Shown here piece after piece: positions 16,800 through 24,246 of a stretch of DNA of 64,000 nt. Origin of the DNA: Oscillospiraceae bacterium NTUH-002-81. Lineage in GTDB: Bacteria; Bacillota; Clostridia; Lachnospirales; Lachnospiraceae. Position 1 is the stretch's first letter; each line of letters opens with the position of its first letter. The stretch is from assembly GCA_032620915.1 (NCBI GenBank), contig CP136052.1, forward strand, positions 1,898,501 through 1,962,500, written 5' to 3'. The notes beneath the pieces are model-generated. The model worked only from the letters and a program-made list of their open reading frames with translations, was not told where the DNA came from and did no database searches. A program made the position numbers and the translations under genes.

Positions 16800-17810
16800 A
16801 TGGCTTTATTTGAATCCTATGAAAGAAGAATAGATAAAATCAACGGCGTGCTGAACAGCTACGGCATCGCTTCCATCGAAGAGGCAGAGAAGATCACCAA
16901 AGATGCCGGCCTGGACGTATATGCACAGGTAAAGGCAATCCAGCCGATCTGCTTCGAGAACGCATGCTGGGCTTACACCGTAGGCGCTGCCATCGCAATC
17001 AAGAAGAACTGCCGCAAGGCTTCCGAGGCTGCTGCAGCCATCGGCGAGGGCCTGCAGGCTTTCTGTATCCCGGGCTCCGTTGCTGACCAGAGAAAGGTTG
17101 GCCTTGGTCATGGTAACCTGGGCAAGATGCTGCTGGAGGAGACCACAGACTGCTTCTGTTTCCTGGCAGGTCATGAGTCCTTTGCAGCTGCAGAGGGTGC
17201 CATCGGTATCGCTGAGAAGGCAAACAAGGTTCGTAAGAAACCCCTTCGTGTCATCCTGAACGGTCTTGGAAAAGACGCTGCACAGATCATTTCCCGTATC
17301 AACGGCTTTACCTATGTTGAGACAGAGATGAACTACTATACAGGAGAGGTAAAGGAAGTATTCCGCAAATCCTACTCCGACGGCCTTCGTGCAAAGGTAA
17401 ACTGCTACGGTGCCAACGATGTTACCGAGGGCGTTGCCATCATGCACAAGGAGGGTGTTGACGTTTCCATCACCGGTAACTCCACCAACCCGACCCGTTT
17501 CCAGCATCCGGTAGCAGGTACCTACAAGAAGGAGTGCATCGAGCAGGGCAAGAAGTACTTCTCTGTTGCATCCGGCGGCGGCACAGGCCGTACCCTTCAT
17601 CCGGACAACATGGCAGCAGGACCGGCTTCCTACGGTATGACAGATACCATGGGACGTATGCATTCTGATGCACAGTTCGCAGGATCCTCTTCCGTACCGG
17701 CTCACGTAGAGATGATGGGCCTGATCGGCATGGGAAATAACCCGATGGTTGGTGCTACGGTAGCTGTTGCGGTTGCTGTAGAGGAAGCGGCAAACGCCGG
17801 TAAGTTCTAA
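16800..17810 (+). CDS. GGGtGRT family protein
   Basis: This 336-residue protein is named for its motif SGGGTGRTLHPDNM (about 258-271). The family is widespread in anaerobic Firmicutes next to the scaffold-like gene found here, and its biochemical function is not established to my knowledge. Gly-rich segments and the GGGTGRT loop suggest ligand or nucleotide binding, but this is inference. Cysteines occur in PICFENACWAYT, KKNCRKA and TDCFCF. GGAGGTAAGG lies just before the ATG. Codon use is biased in the same way as in ilvC, implying an abundant protein. A strong terminator ends the operon. Confidence 0.88.
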   Translation: MALFESYERRIDKINGVLNSYGIASIEEAEKITKDAGLDVYAQVKAIQPICFENACWAYTVGAAIAIKKNCRKASEAAAAIGEGLQAFCIPGSVADQRKVGLGHGNLGKMLLEETTDCFCFLAGHESFAAAEGAIGIAEKANKVRKKPLRVILNGLGKDAAQIISRINGFTYVETEMNYYTGEVKEVFRKSYSDGLRAKVNCYGANDVTEGVAIMHKEGVDVSITGNSTNPTRFQHPVAGTYKKECIEQGKKYFSVASGGGTGRTLHPDNMAAGPASYGMTDTMGRMHSDAQFAGSSSVPAHVEMMGLIGMGNNPMVGATVAVAVAVEEAANAGKF

Positions 17811-17830
17811 GAGAAACCTTGATTTATAGA

Positions 17831-17876
17831 GAATAGAGAGCTTTTAGATAAAACGAAAAGCTCTCTATTCTTTTTG
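17831..17876. terminator. Strong terminator after the GGGtGRT operon
   Basis: A perfect 15-base stem, GAATAGAGAGCTTTT (17831-17845) with its complement at 17856-17870, encloses a ten-base loop and is followed by TTTTTG. The A-rich opposite side means it may also stop minus-strand transcripts from the TlpA operon. Confidence 0.9.
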
Positions 17877-17885
17877 CTTATATCG

Positions 17886-17929
17886 AGTCTACGTACCGAT
17901 ACCAGGCGAAAGTCTACGAGAAGTCTACG
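17886..17929. repeat. Three direct copies of AGTCTACG
   Basis: AGTCTACG occurs at 17886-17893, 17911-17918 and 17922-17929, in the short gap between the terminator and the 3' end of the TlpA-like gene. Spacing is 25 and 11 bases. No known site is recognised. Confidence 0.5.
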
Positions 17930-17956
17930 GAATTTTTCTACCTGACGGAGAACAGT

Positions 17957-18832
17957 TTATTGCCCGGAATTGTCAGCTGCGATTACCGATTCAATCTGCT
18001 TCATGAGAGCATCGTAATTATCCTGCTGATCAATGCCGCCGAGCAGGGGATCTCCGATAATATTTCCATTCCGGTCTACCAGGATCGTAGTGGGAAATGC
18101 CATGATATTTGCGGCATACTGGCCGACATCTGAATCCGAGTCAAGGGAAAGATTACAGTATTTTGCGCCCTGGCTTTCCAGTATTTCTTTTGCCTCTTCA
18201 ATGGCATCCTTGTTATTATCGAAGGTCTCCGTGTTGATACCGATCACTTCCCCACCCATTGTTTTGATGGCATTGTTCAGTTCGTCAAGTTTGAATAACT
18301 CGGCAACACAGGGTTTGCAGCCGGTGAACCAGAAATTCATAACTGTTACGGCATTTTTGGAGAAAAGACTGTTGTCAATATCATTACCGTCAAAATCCTT
18401 TCCGGAGAGATTTTTGAAAGTGGCCGTATTGTCTGAAACGCTGTCGGTATCTGCAGCTTCTGATGATGACTTCTCTATTTTGGCGATCTGTTCCTCAATT
18501 TCCCGAAGGGTCTCAATGTCTTTGGTAAGCGTTGAAAGTTCGTCATCCGTAAAATTCTCTTTATTGGATGCAACTGTATTTGCAAGATAATCCGCATAGT
18601 TTTCGTCTGAATCCGTATCTCCTTTGGTCATCATGCCAAAAACCTTGTCCCATACCTCTTTGTGATCTGCAAAAAGCTGGTTCTCCTGCTGATATAAATC
18701 ATCCAGAGTTGAATCTGCTTCGCCTGTATTTTGTACAGGTTCCTTCGCTGTGGGAGCTGTTCCGTTGCATGCGGTAAGAGATAATGCTGCGCAGAGTGTG
18801 AGCATTGTGATGAGGTATTTCTTTGTTTTCAT
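17957..18832 (-). CDS. TlpA-like thioredoxin-fold lipoprotein
   Basis: This 291-residue protein has a signal peptide with lipobox LTAC (Cys22), so it is anchored outside the membrane. A helical, acidic region spans about 40-130, then a TlpA/ResA-type thioredoxin domain from about 138 contains WFTGCKPC (Cys172, Cys175) and a later AFPTTILVD block with the cis-Pro. TlpA proteins reduce disulfides in the extracytoplasmic space and need an electron donor. The preceding genes in the same operon, a polyferredoxin membrane protein and a CxxC miniprotein, are candidates for that donor chain. AAGGAAG precedes the ATG; 37 bases separate it from the upstream gene. Confidence 0.9.
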   Translation of the reverse strand: MKTKKYLITMLTLCAALSLTACNGTAPTAKEPVQNTGEADSTLDDLYQQENQLFADHKEVWDKVFGMMTKGDTDSDENYADYLANTVASNKENFTDDELSTLTKDIETLREIEEQIAKIEKSSSEAADTDSVSDNTATFKNLSGKDFDGNDIDNSLFSKNAVTVMNFWFTGCKPCVAELFKLDELNNAIKTMGGEVIGINTETFDNNKDAIEEAKEILESQGAKYCNLSLDSDSDVGQYAANIMAFPTTILVDRNGNIIGDPLLGGIDQQDNYDALMKQIESVIAADNSGQ

Positions 18833-18869
18833 GTTAAAATTCTTCCTTTCTGTTCAGTAATATAAATGG

Positions 18870-19733
18870 TTATTTTCCCATAAACTGATAATGGATGGCA
18901 TCTTTGGGGCATGCTTTCATACAGACACCGCAGCGGATACATTCCGGATGATTTGGTGCCTTCAGGACATTGACATCCATCTGGCATACTTTTATACACT
19001 GCTGACATCCGATACACTTGTCTTTTTCTACCTGAATGCTGAGAAGAGATACCTTATTAAACAGGGAGTAGATTGCGCCAAGCGGACAGATCCATTTACA
19101 GAAAGGTCTGTAAAAAAGAATGCTCAGAACAATCACGGTGATCAGTATCATGCATTTGAAAGAAAACAGTCTGCCGAGTGCTGTACGAATGGCAGAATTA
19201 CCAAGTGCCAGAGGAATGGCACCTTCCAGAACACCCTGTGGACAAATATATTTGCAGAAGAACGGATCTCCCATTCCGATGGAATTTGTCACAAGCACCG
19301 GAAGCAGAATAACGAAAATAATCAGGATCATATATTTGAGATATCTTAAGGGCTTAAGCTTTGCTGTGGAAAATTTTTTCCCCGGAATCTTATGGAGTAT
19401 ATCCTGAAACCAGCCAAAAGGACAGAGGAAACCACATATAAACCGTCCCAGTGTGACACCGAGTAAAATAAAAAATCCTGTGATATAATAAGCGAACTGA
19501 AACCGTGATGAGCCGACGACAGCCTGAAAAGCACCGATCGGACAGGAACCGGCAGCTGCAGGACACGAATAGCAGTTTAATCCGGGTACACATATGGTTT
19601 TGGTGTTGCCCTGATATATTTTCCCTTTCCAGAAATTGGGAATATGAATATTGGTAAGCAGTGTGGCAACCGCCTGTATCCATCCGCGCAGCCGGGCTGT
19701 TTTTTTAGAAAGTATATTTGTTTTTTTATCCAA
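18870..19733 (-). CDS. Polytopic 4Fe-4S membrane protein (NapH/CcoG-like)
   Basis: The product is about 287 residues with five or so membrane helices and many cysteine motifs. NCYSCPAAAGSCPIGAFQ lies near the N-terminus, then FICGFLCPFGWFQD, CKYICPQG, CKWICPLGA, and finally two ferredoxin motifs, CIGCQQCIKVC and CIRCGVCMKAC. Proteins of this type pass electrons across or along the membrane. The frame is open to 19802, but that would overlap the upstream CxxC gene by 77 bases. A TTG at 19733 sits inside the last codons of that gene (sharing bases with its TAA stop), so I favour coupled translation from it. TlpA downstream is the likely electron acceptor. Confidence 0.87.
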   Translation of the reverse strand: MDKKTNILSKKTARLRGWIQAVATLLTNIHIPNFWKGKIYQGNTKTICVPGLNCYSCPAAAGSCPIGAFQAVVGSSRFQFAYYITGFFILLGVTLGRFICGFLCPFGWFQDILHKIPGKKFSTAKLKPLRYLKYMILIIFVILLPVLVTNSIGMGDPFFCKYICPQGVLEGAIPLALGNSAIRTALGRLFSFKCMILITVIVLSILFYRPFCKWICPLGAIYSLFNKVSLLSIQVEKDKCIGCQQCIKVCQMDVNVLKAPNHPECIRCGVCMKACPKDAIHYQFMGK

Positions 19734-19869
19734 TTCCCACACACTCCAGACATAATTTGATCGCTTTGCCAAGTACAATTGCAGTTTCTCCTCTGACTGC
19801 ACCGTATGCTATCATAATTACACCGGCAGCGAGTAAAACAAACTGTGATAATTTCCGGTAACGCAACAT
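19726..19869 (-). CDS. CD1871A-family CxxC-motif miniprotein (47 aa)
   Basis: This very short gene encodes MLRYRKLSQF, one membrane helix (about 10-24), then a conserved tail ending KLCLECVGIG with Cys40 and Cys43. It matches the small CD1871A-type CxxC family as I remember it. AAAGGAGGG six bases before the ATG shows it is translated; a longer in-frame start at 19944 would run into the promoter. It is the first gene of the leftward operon and its stop overlaps the start of the 4Fe-4S membrane protein. A CxxC beside a single helix could relay thiols or electrons between the ferredoxin-type protein and TlpA; that is inference. Confidence 0.82.
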   Translation of the reverse strand: MLRYRKLSQFVLLAAGVIMIAYGAVRGETAIVLGKAIKLCLECVGIG

Positions 19870-19916
19870 ACCTGTCCCTCCTTTCGTTTGCCTTCCTTCA
19901 GCAATCGTTGTCTTTG

Positions 19917-19945
19917 TTGACCTGTTGACTCTTGTATTATACAAT
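19917..19945. promoter_or_regulatory. Overlapping divergent promoters of the redox operon and the two-component system
   Basis: Rightward: TTGACC (19917-19922), 17 bases, TACAAT (19940-19945). Leftward: a perfect TATAAT lies on the minus strand at 19936-19941 with no good -35. The two -10 elements share the palindrome TTGTATTATACAA (19933-19945). GTTGAC occurs twice, eight bases apart, at 19916-19921 and 19924-19929, a possible response-regulator site. The missing leftward -35 suggests activation. Confidence 0.65.
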
Positions 19946-19986
19946 AGACGATGTGAAATCTTTGTTAAGGAAACGGAGAAGATATT

Positions 19987-20667
19987 TTGAGACTGTTAAT
20001 TGTTGAAGATGAGAAAGAACTATGTGATGCGGTGGCCCAAAGTCTGTTTGAGGCAGGCTATGAGGTGGATACCTGCTATGATGGAGATGAAGCGCTGGAT
20101 TATATTCTGTCAGAGGATTATGATTTGATTGTGCTTGATCTGAATCTGCCTGGAACCGACGGGATGGATATTTTAAGGGAACTGAGGCAGACAGACGAAG
20201 AGACAAAGGTTCTTATTCTGTCTGCCAGAAGCCAGATTGCGGATAAAGTGGAAGGGTTAGATGCAGGAGCAAATGATTATATGGAAAAGCCCTTCCATCT
20301 GCAGGAGCTGGAGGCACGTATCAGAAGTCTGACACGACGTAAATTTGTACAGAATGACATTTGTCTGAACTGTGGGGAGATCAGATTTGACACCAGAAAG
20401 CGTGAAGCATATGCAAAGGGAGAACCGGTGTCTCTGACCAGAAAAGAAAACGGGATTTTGGAATACCTGCTTCTGAATCAGGGAAGACCTGTCAGCCAGG
20501 AAGAACTGATGGAGCATGTATGGGATGCATCGGCGGACAGCTTCAGCGGAGCTATCAGGGTACACATGTCCTCGCTCAGAAGAAAACTGAAGGCAGTGCT
20601 TGGATATGATCCGATTCTGAACAGGGTCGGTGAAGGTTATAAGATACGGGAGGTGGCTGAAGGGTGA
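19987..20667 (+). CDS. OmpR/PhoB-family response regulator
   Basis: This 226-residue regulator has a receiver domain with the acidic pocket VEDE, phosphorylatable Asp51 in VLDLNLPG, and Lys101 in YMEKPF, then a winged-helix DNA-binding domain (about 130-224; RKENGILEYLLLNQGRPVS). The start is TTG at 19987, preceded by GGAGAAG; no ATG fits better. The gene is transcribed divergently from the CxxC/4Fe-4S/TlpA operon and its stop overlaps the kinase start, so it is the obvious candidate regulator of that operon and of itself. Confidence 0.93.
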   Translation: MRLLIVEDEKELCDAVAQSLFEAGYEVDTCYDGDEALDYILSEDYDLIVLDLNLPGTDGMDILRELRQTDEETKVLILSARSQIADKVEGLDAGANDYMEKPFHLQELEARIRSLTRRKFVQNDICLNCGEIRFDTRKREAYAKGEPVSLTRKENGILEYLLLNQGRPVSQEELMEHVWDASADSFSGAIRVHMSSLRRKLKAVLGYDPILNRVGEGYKIREVAEG

Positions 20668-21809
20668 GAAAAATGTCGCTGCAGTGGAGACTGACGATAA
20701 TCACGACATTATTTATTGCGATCATATGCGGATGTCTCACATTGTTTCTTTACAAGAATGGTGTTTATTACATCGATTCCCTGCAGGATGCGGTGGAAGC
20801 GCAAGGCGGAGAGGACAATGGAAGAGGCGCCGATGAATTATATATCCGTATCCCGGACGATACATGGAATGATTTTGCAAATGATTTTTCAATTCAGGTA
20901 TACAATAATAAGGAAGATTACAGAAAAAGAAGTCTTGTATTCTCGGGACTTCTGGCGATTCTCGGAGGTGTTGTTACTTATTTTATCAGCGGGCGTGCAC
21001 TCCGGCCGCTCAGGGAATTTTCAGATAAAATTGAAGAGGTGCAGGCACAGAATCTGGCAGATTCAAGGATAGAAGAGCATGCAGTGAGGGAATTGAACCA
21101 GCTCAGTGTTTCCTATAACAAGATGCTGGAACGTCTGTCAGAAGCATTTGCAGTGCAGAGACAATTTACCGCAAATGCGGCGCATGAGCTTCGCACACCG
21201 CTGTCGGTAGTGCAGGTCCAGCTTGATTTGTATCATTCCATGGAACATCCGGACAATGATGCATGTACGGAAAAGACGATAGAAATGGTTACGGAACAGA
21301 ATGAAAGACTTGCCAGAATGGTAAAGACACTTCTTGATATGAGTGAGCTTCAGACTGTTGAAAGAAATGATACGATTGCGCTGGATGCACTTGTTGAGGA
21401 AGTGCTTGCAGACCTTTCTCCTCTGGCACAGAGTAAACAGATAGAACTTATCGGAAAATGCGGGGATGTAACCATGCAGGGAAGTGATATCCTGATTTAC
21501 AGACTGGTATATAATCTGGTGGAAAATGCCATAAAATATAACCATATGGGCGGACGGGTCACAGTGACTGCGCAACAGGATAACCGGCACCTTACACTTA
21601 CGGTTCAGGATACGGGAAACGGCATTCCCGAAGAACTGAAACCGAGAGTATTTGATCCTTTTTTTCGCGTGGATAAATCCAGAAGCAGAGCGCTTGGAGG
21701 GGTAGGACTCGGACTGGCACTTGTCCGTGAAATCGTAAGTGTGCATGAAGGAAATATCACGGTGAAGGACAATCCTGCCGGCGGTACGATTTTTGAAGTG
21801 ATATTTTGA
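20664..21809 (+). CDS. Sensor histidine kinase
   Basis: This 381-residue kinase begins with GTG inside the regulator's stop region (GTGA overlap). It has two membrane segments (about 10-32 and 92-112) with an extracytoplasmic loop of only about 60 residues, a HAMP-like linker starting RALRPLREFSDKIEE, the phospho-acceptor block AAHELRTPLS (His174), an N box LVENAIKYN and G boxes DTGNGIPEE and GGVGLGLAL. The loop has no cysteine, so direct thiol sensing through a disulfide is unlikely. It probably senses an envelope signal and controls the adjacent redox operon. Confidence 0.93.
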   Translation: MRKMSLQWRLTIITTLFIAIICGCLTLFLYKNGVYYIDSLQDAVEAQGGEDNGRGADELYIRIPDDTWNDFANDFSIQVYNNKEDYRKRSLVFSGLLAILGGVVTYFISGRALRPLREFSDKIEEVQAQNLADSRIEEHAVRELNQLSVSYNKMLERLSEAFAVQRQFTANAAHELRTPLSVVQVQLDLYHSMEHPDNDACTEKTIEMVTEQNERLARMVKTLLDMSELQTVERNDTIALDALVEEVLADLSPLAQSKQIELIGKCGDVTMQGSDILIYRLVYNLVENAIKYNHMGGRVTVTAQQDNRHLTLTVQDTGNGIPEELKPRVFDPFFRVDKSRSRALGGVGLGLALVREIVSVHEGNITVKDNPAGGTIFEVIF

Positions 21810-21817
21810 AAAAAGCA

Positions 21818-21845
21818 TTGACATTTAAAAAAAAAGAAGTAGGAT
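21818..21845 (+). promoter_or_regulatory. Probable promoter of the MarR-exporter operon
   Basis: TTGACA (21818-21823), 16 bases that include an A9 run, then TAGGAT (21840-21845). It begins nine bases after the kinase stop and lies about 90 bases before the MarR start. Confidence 0.6.
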
Positions 21846-21864
21846 TAACAGCATATCTATAAAG

Positions 21865-21887
21865 TTCGCTATAAAACAATTCGCTAT
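21865..21887 (+). repeat. Direct repeat TTCGCTAT x2 in the MarR leader
   Basis: TTCGCTAT occurs at 21865-21872 and 21880-21887, 15 bases apart, between promoter and MarR gene. Position suggests a regulator site, possibly for the MarR protein itself, although MarR sites are usually palindromic. Confidence 0.45.
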
Positions 21888-21937
21888 GTAACAAAAAAAC
21901 GGCGATAGATGAAAGAAGAGAACAGGAGGTGCTGTGT

Positions 21938-22495
21938 TTGATTGGTTCGGATACGATTGGCTACGAAGTCAGGACATTGGATAATTTGCTGTTCCGTATG
22001 CTGCTGGCCTATTCTGCCAAAGCAGGAATGGATGAGCTGACGATGATGCATGGCTGGATTATCGGTTATCTGTATGACAACCGGGAGAAGGAAATCTATC
22101 AGAAGGATCTGGAGAAGAAGTTTTCCATCTCCCGGTCTACCGTGACGAATATACTGAAGCGTATGGAGAGTAAAGGGTATATCCGCCGGGAGAGTGTGCC
22201 GGAGGATGCCAGACTGAAGAAGCTGGTTCTGACGGAGGAAGGGCTGCGGCTTCACTGGGAAAAGGAAGCCCTCATCTGTCAGATGAATGAGGAACTAAAA
22301 GGAACGCTGGATCCGGAAGAGACAGAACAGTTTCTTCGGACAGCAAGGAAAATGAAGGGAAATATCCGCCAGATCCTGTGTCGGATGGGTGTTTTGTTTG
22401 ATGCAGAAGGCGCGCCTTCCGGCTGTGAAATTTCATCCTGTTCCCGGGAAACTGACATACAAAGAAGTGACAGAAAGGAGTGTGACCGCCAATGA
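21938..22495 (+). CDS. MarR family transcriptional regulator
   Basis: The product is 185 residues with a winged helix-turn-helix (YQKDLEKKFSISRSTVTNI, then LKRMESKGYIRRE, the wing with PEDARLKKLVLTEEG) typical of MarR proteins that respond to small aromatic or drug-like molecules. I choose TTG at 21938 because AGGAGG ends eight bases before it; the GTG at 21929 overlaps that ribosome site. The C-terminus is about 30 residues longer than usual and rich in Ser, Cys and charged residues. Its stop overlaps the first exporter gene as ATGA, so MarR very likely controls the exporter pair. Confidence 0.9.
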   Translation: MIGSDTIGYEVRTLDNLLFRMLLAYSAKAGMDELTMMHGWIIGYLYDNREKEIYQKDLEKKFSISRSTVTNILKRMESKGYIRRESVPEDARLKKLVLTEEGLRLHWEKEALICQMNEELKGTLDPEETEQFLRTARKMKGNIRQILCRMGVLFDAEGAPSGCEISSCSRETDIQRSDRKECDRQ

Positions 22496-24246
22496 TCAAA
22501 ACACTGGCAGCACAGATCAAAGAATTTAAGAAGGATTCCATCCTGACACCGTGCTTCATGATTCTGGAAGTGATCATGGAGATGGTGATCCCTCTGATGA
22601 TGGCATCTATTATTGATGACGGCGTGGAGGCCGGAGATATCCATCATATTTATATGGTAGGAATCGCGATGGTGATCGCAGCATGTATCGGCCTTTTTGC
22701 AGGCGTTATGGGAGGAAAATACGGTGCCCGGGCATCTGCGGGTTTCGCAAGGAATTTACGCCAGGCCATGTATGACAATATTCAGACCTTTTCTTTTTCC
22801 AATCTGGATAAGTTCAGTACCGCCGGACTGGTAACCCGTCTGACGACAGATGTGACGAACCTGCAGAATGCATATCAGATGCTGCTCCGGATGTGCATGC
22901 GTGCACCGGCGAGTCTGATTATCGCTATGATCATGGCATTTTCCATCAATGCCCGTCTGGCAAGTATTTATCTGGTGGCCGTGGTGGTGCTGGGCTTCTG
23001 CCTGTTCCTGATCATGTCTCATGCGACGAAATATTTCCGACAGGTCTTTCGTAAATATGATGATTTGAATGCCAGTGTACAGGAGAATGTTTCTGCCATC
23101 CGCGTGGTAAAAGCGTATGTGCGGGAGGATTATGAGAAGGAACGCTTCACAAAAGCCACTGCAAACCTTTACAAAATGTTTGTGGGCGCAGAAAAGGTGC
23201 TGACTCTGAATGCACCGTTGATGCAGTTTACGGTATACAGCTGTATCCTGGGGATCAGCTGGCTGGGAGCAAAGATGATCGTCGGAAGCACGCTGACGAC
23301 CGGAGATCTGATGAGCCTTCTGGCATATTGTATGAATATCCTGATGAGCCTGATGATGCTTTCCATGGTATTCGTTATGCTGACGATGAGTTCTGCCAGT
23401 GCAGAACGTATCTGTGAGGTGCTCAACGAGAGATCGGGTCTGACCAATCCGGAAGCGCCGGTGGAAGAAGTCAGGGATGGAAGCATCGAGTTTCGCCATG
23501 TGGATTTTGCCTATCAGGCAGAAGAGGGCGGGGAACCTGTCCTGAAGGATATCAGTCTGCAGATTGCAGCAGGAGAGACTGTTGGCATCATTGGCGGCAC
23601 CGGAAGTGCCAAGACCAGTCTGGTAAATCTGATCAGCCGACTGTACGATGTGACTGCAGGTGAAGTACTGGTAGGGGGACGCAATGTCAGGGAGTACGAC
23701 ATGGAGGCACTGCGAAATCAGGTATCTGTTGTATTGCAGAAGAACGTGCTGTTCTCCGGTACGATTCTGGACAACCTTCGCTGGGGTGATGAGCATGCCA
23801 CGGAGGAGGAATGCAGGAATGCATGCCGACTGGCCTGTGCGGATGAATTTATTGAGAAGATGCCGGAAAAATATAATACCTATATTGAACAGGGCGGTTC
23901 TAACGTATCCGGCGGACAGAAGCAGCGGCTGTGTATTGCCCGGGCACTGCTGAAGAAACCGAAGGTGCTGATCCTGGATGACAGTACCAGCGCGGTAGAC
24001 ACGGCAACAGACAGTAAGATCAGAAAAGCCCTGCGGGAGGATATCCCTCATACGACCAAACTGATCATTGCCCAGCGGATCTCCAGTGTACAGGATGCGG
24101 ACCATATTCTTGTGCTGAATGAAGGCCAGGTGGATGGTTACGGCACCCATGAGGAGCTGCTGGCAACCAATGCCATTTACCGGGATGTGTATGAATCCCA
24201 GACCGGCGGTAACGGTGATTTTGATGAGAATGGAGGCGAGGCATAA
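22492..24246 (+). CDS. Heterodimeric ABC exporter, subunit with the degenerate ATP site
   Basis: This 584-residue protein has six membrane helices fused to an ATPase, like BmrC, LmrC or TM287. Several catalytic positions are altered. Walker A reads GGTGSAKT (368-375), with Ala where Gly normally precedes Lys. The catalytic Glu after Walker B is Asp497 in ILDDSTS, and the switch His is Gln528 in IIAQRISS. The signature NVSGGQKQR is intact. This is the pattern of the non-hydrolysing half in heterodimeric exporters, so it must work with the next gene's product. The cargo is probably amphipathic drugs or peptides. Confidence 0.93.
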   Translation: MIKTLAAQIKEFKKDSILTPCFMILEVIMEMVIPLMMASIIDDGVEAGDIHHIYMVGIAMVIAACIGLFAGVMGGKYGARASAGFARNLRQAMYDNIQTFSFSNLDKFSTAGLVTRLTTDVTNLQNAYQMLLRMCMRAPASLIIAMIMAFSINARLASIYLVAVVVLGFCLFLIMSHATKYFRQVFRKYDDLNASVQENVSAIRVVKAYVREDYEKERFTKATANLYKMFVGAEKVLTLNAPLMQFTVYSCILGISWLGAKMIVGSTLTTGDLMSLLAYCMNILMSLMMLSMVFVMLTMSSASAERICEVLNERSGLTNPEAPVEEVRDGSIEFRHVDFAYQAEEGGEPVLKDISLQIAAGETVGIIGGTGSAKTSLVNLISRLYDVTAGEVLVGGRNVREYDMEALRNQVSVVLQKNVLFSGTILDNLRWGDEHATEEECRNACRLACADEFIEKMPEKYNTYIEQGGSNVSGGQKQRLCIARALLKKPKVLILDDSTSAVDTATDSKIRKALREDIPHTTKLIIAQRISSVQDADHILVLNEGQVDGYGTHEELLATNAIYRDVYESQTGGNGDFDENGGEA

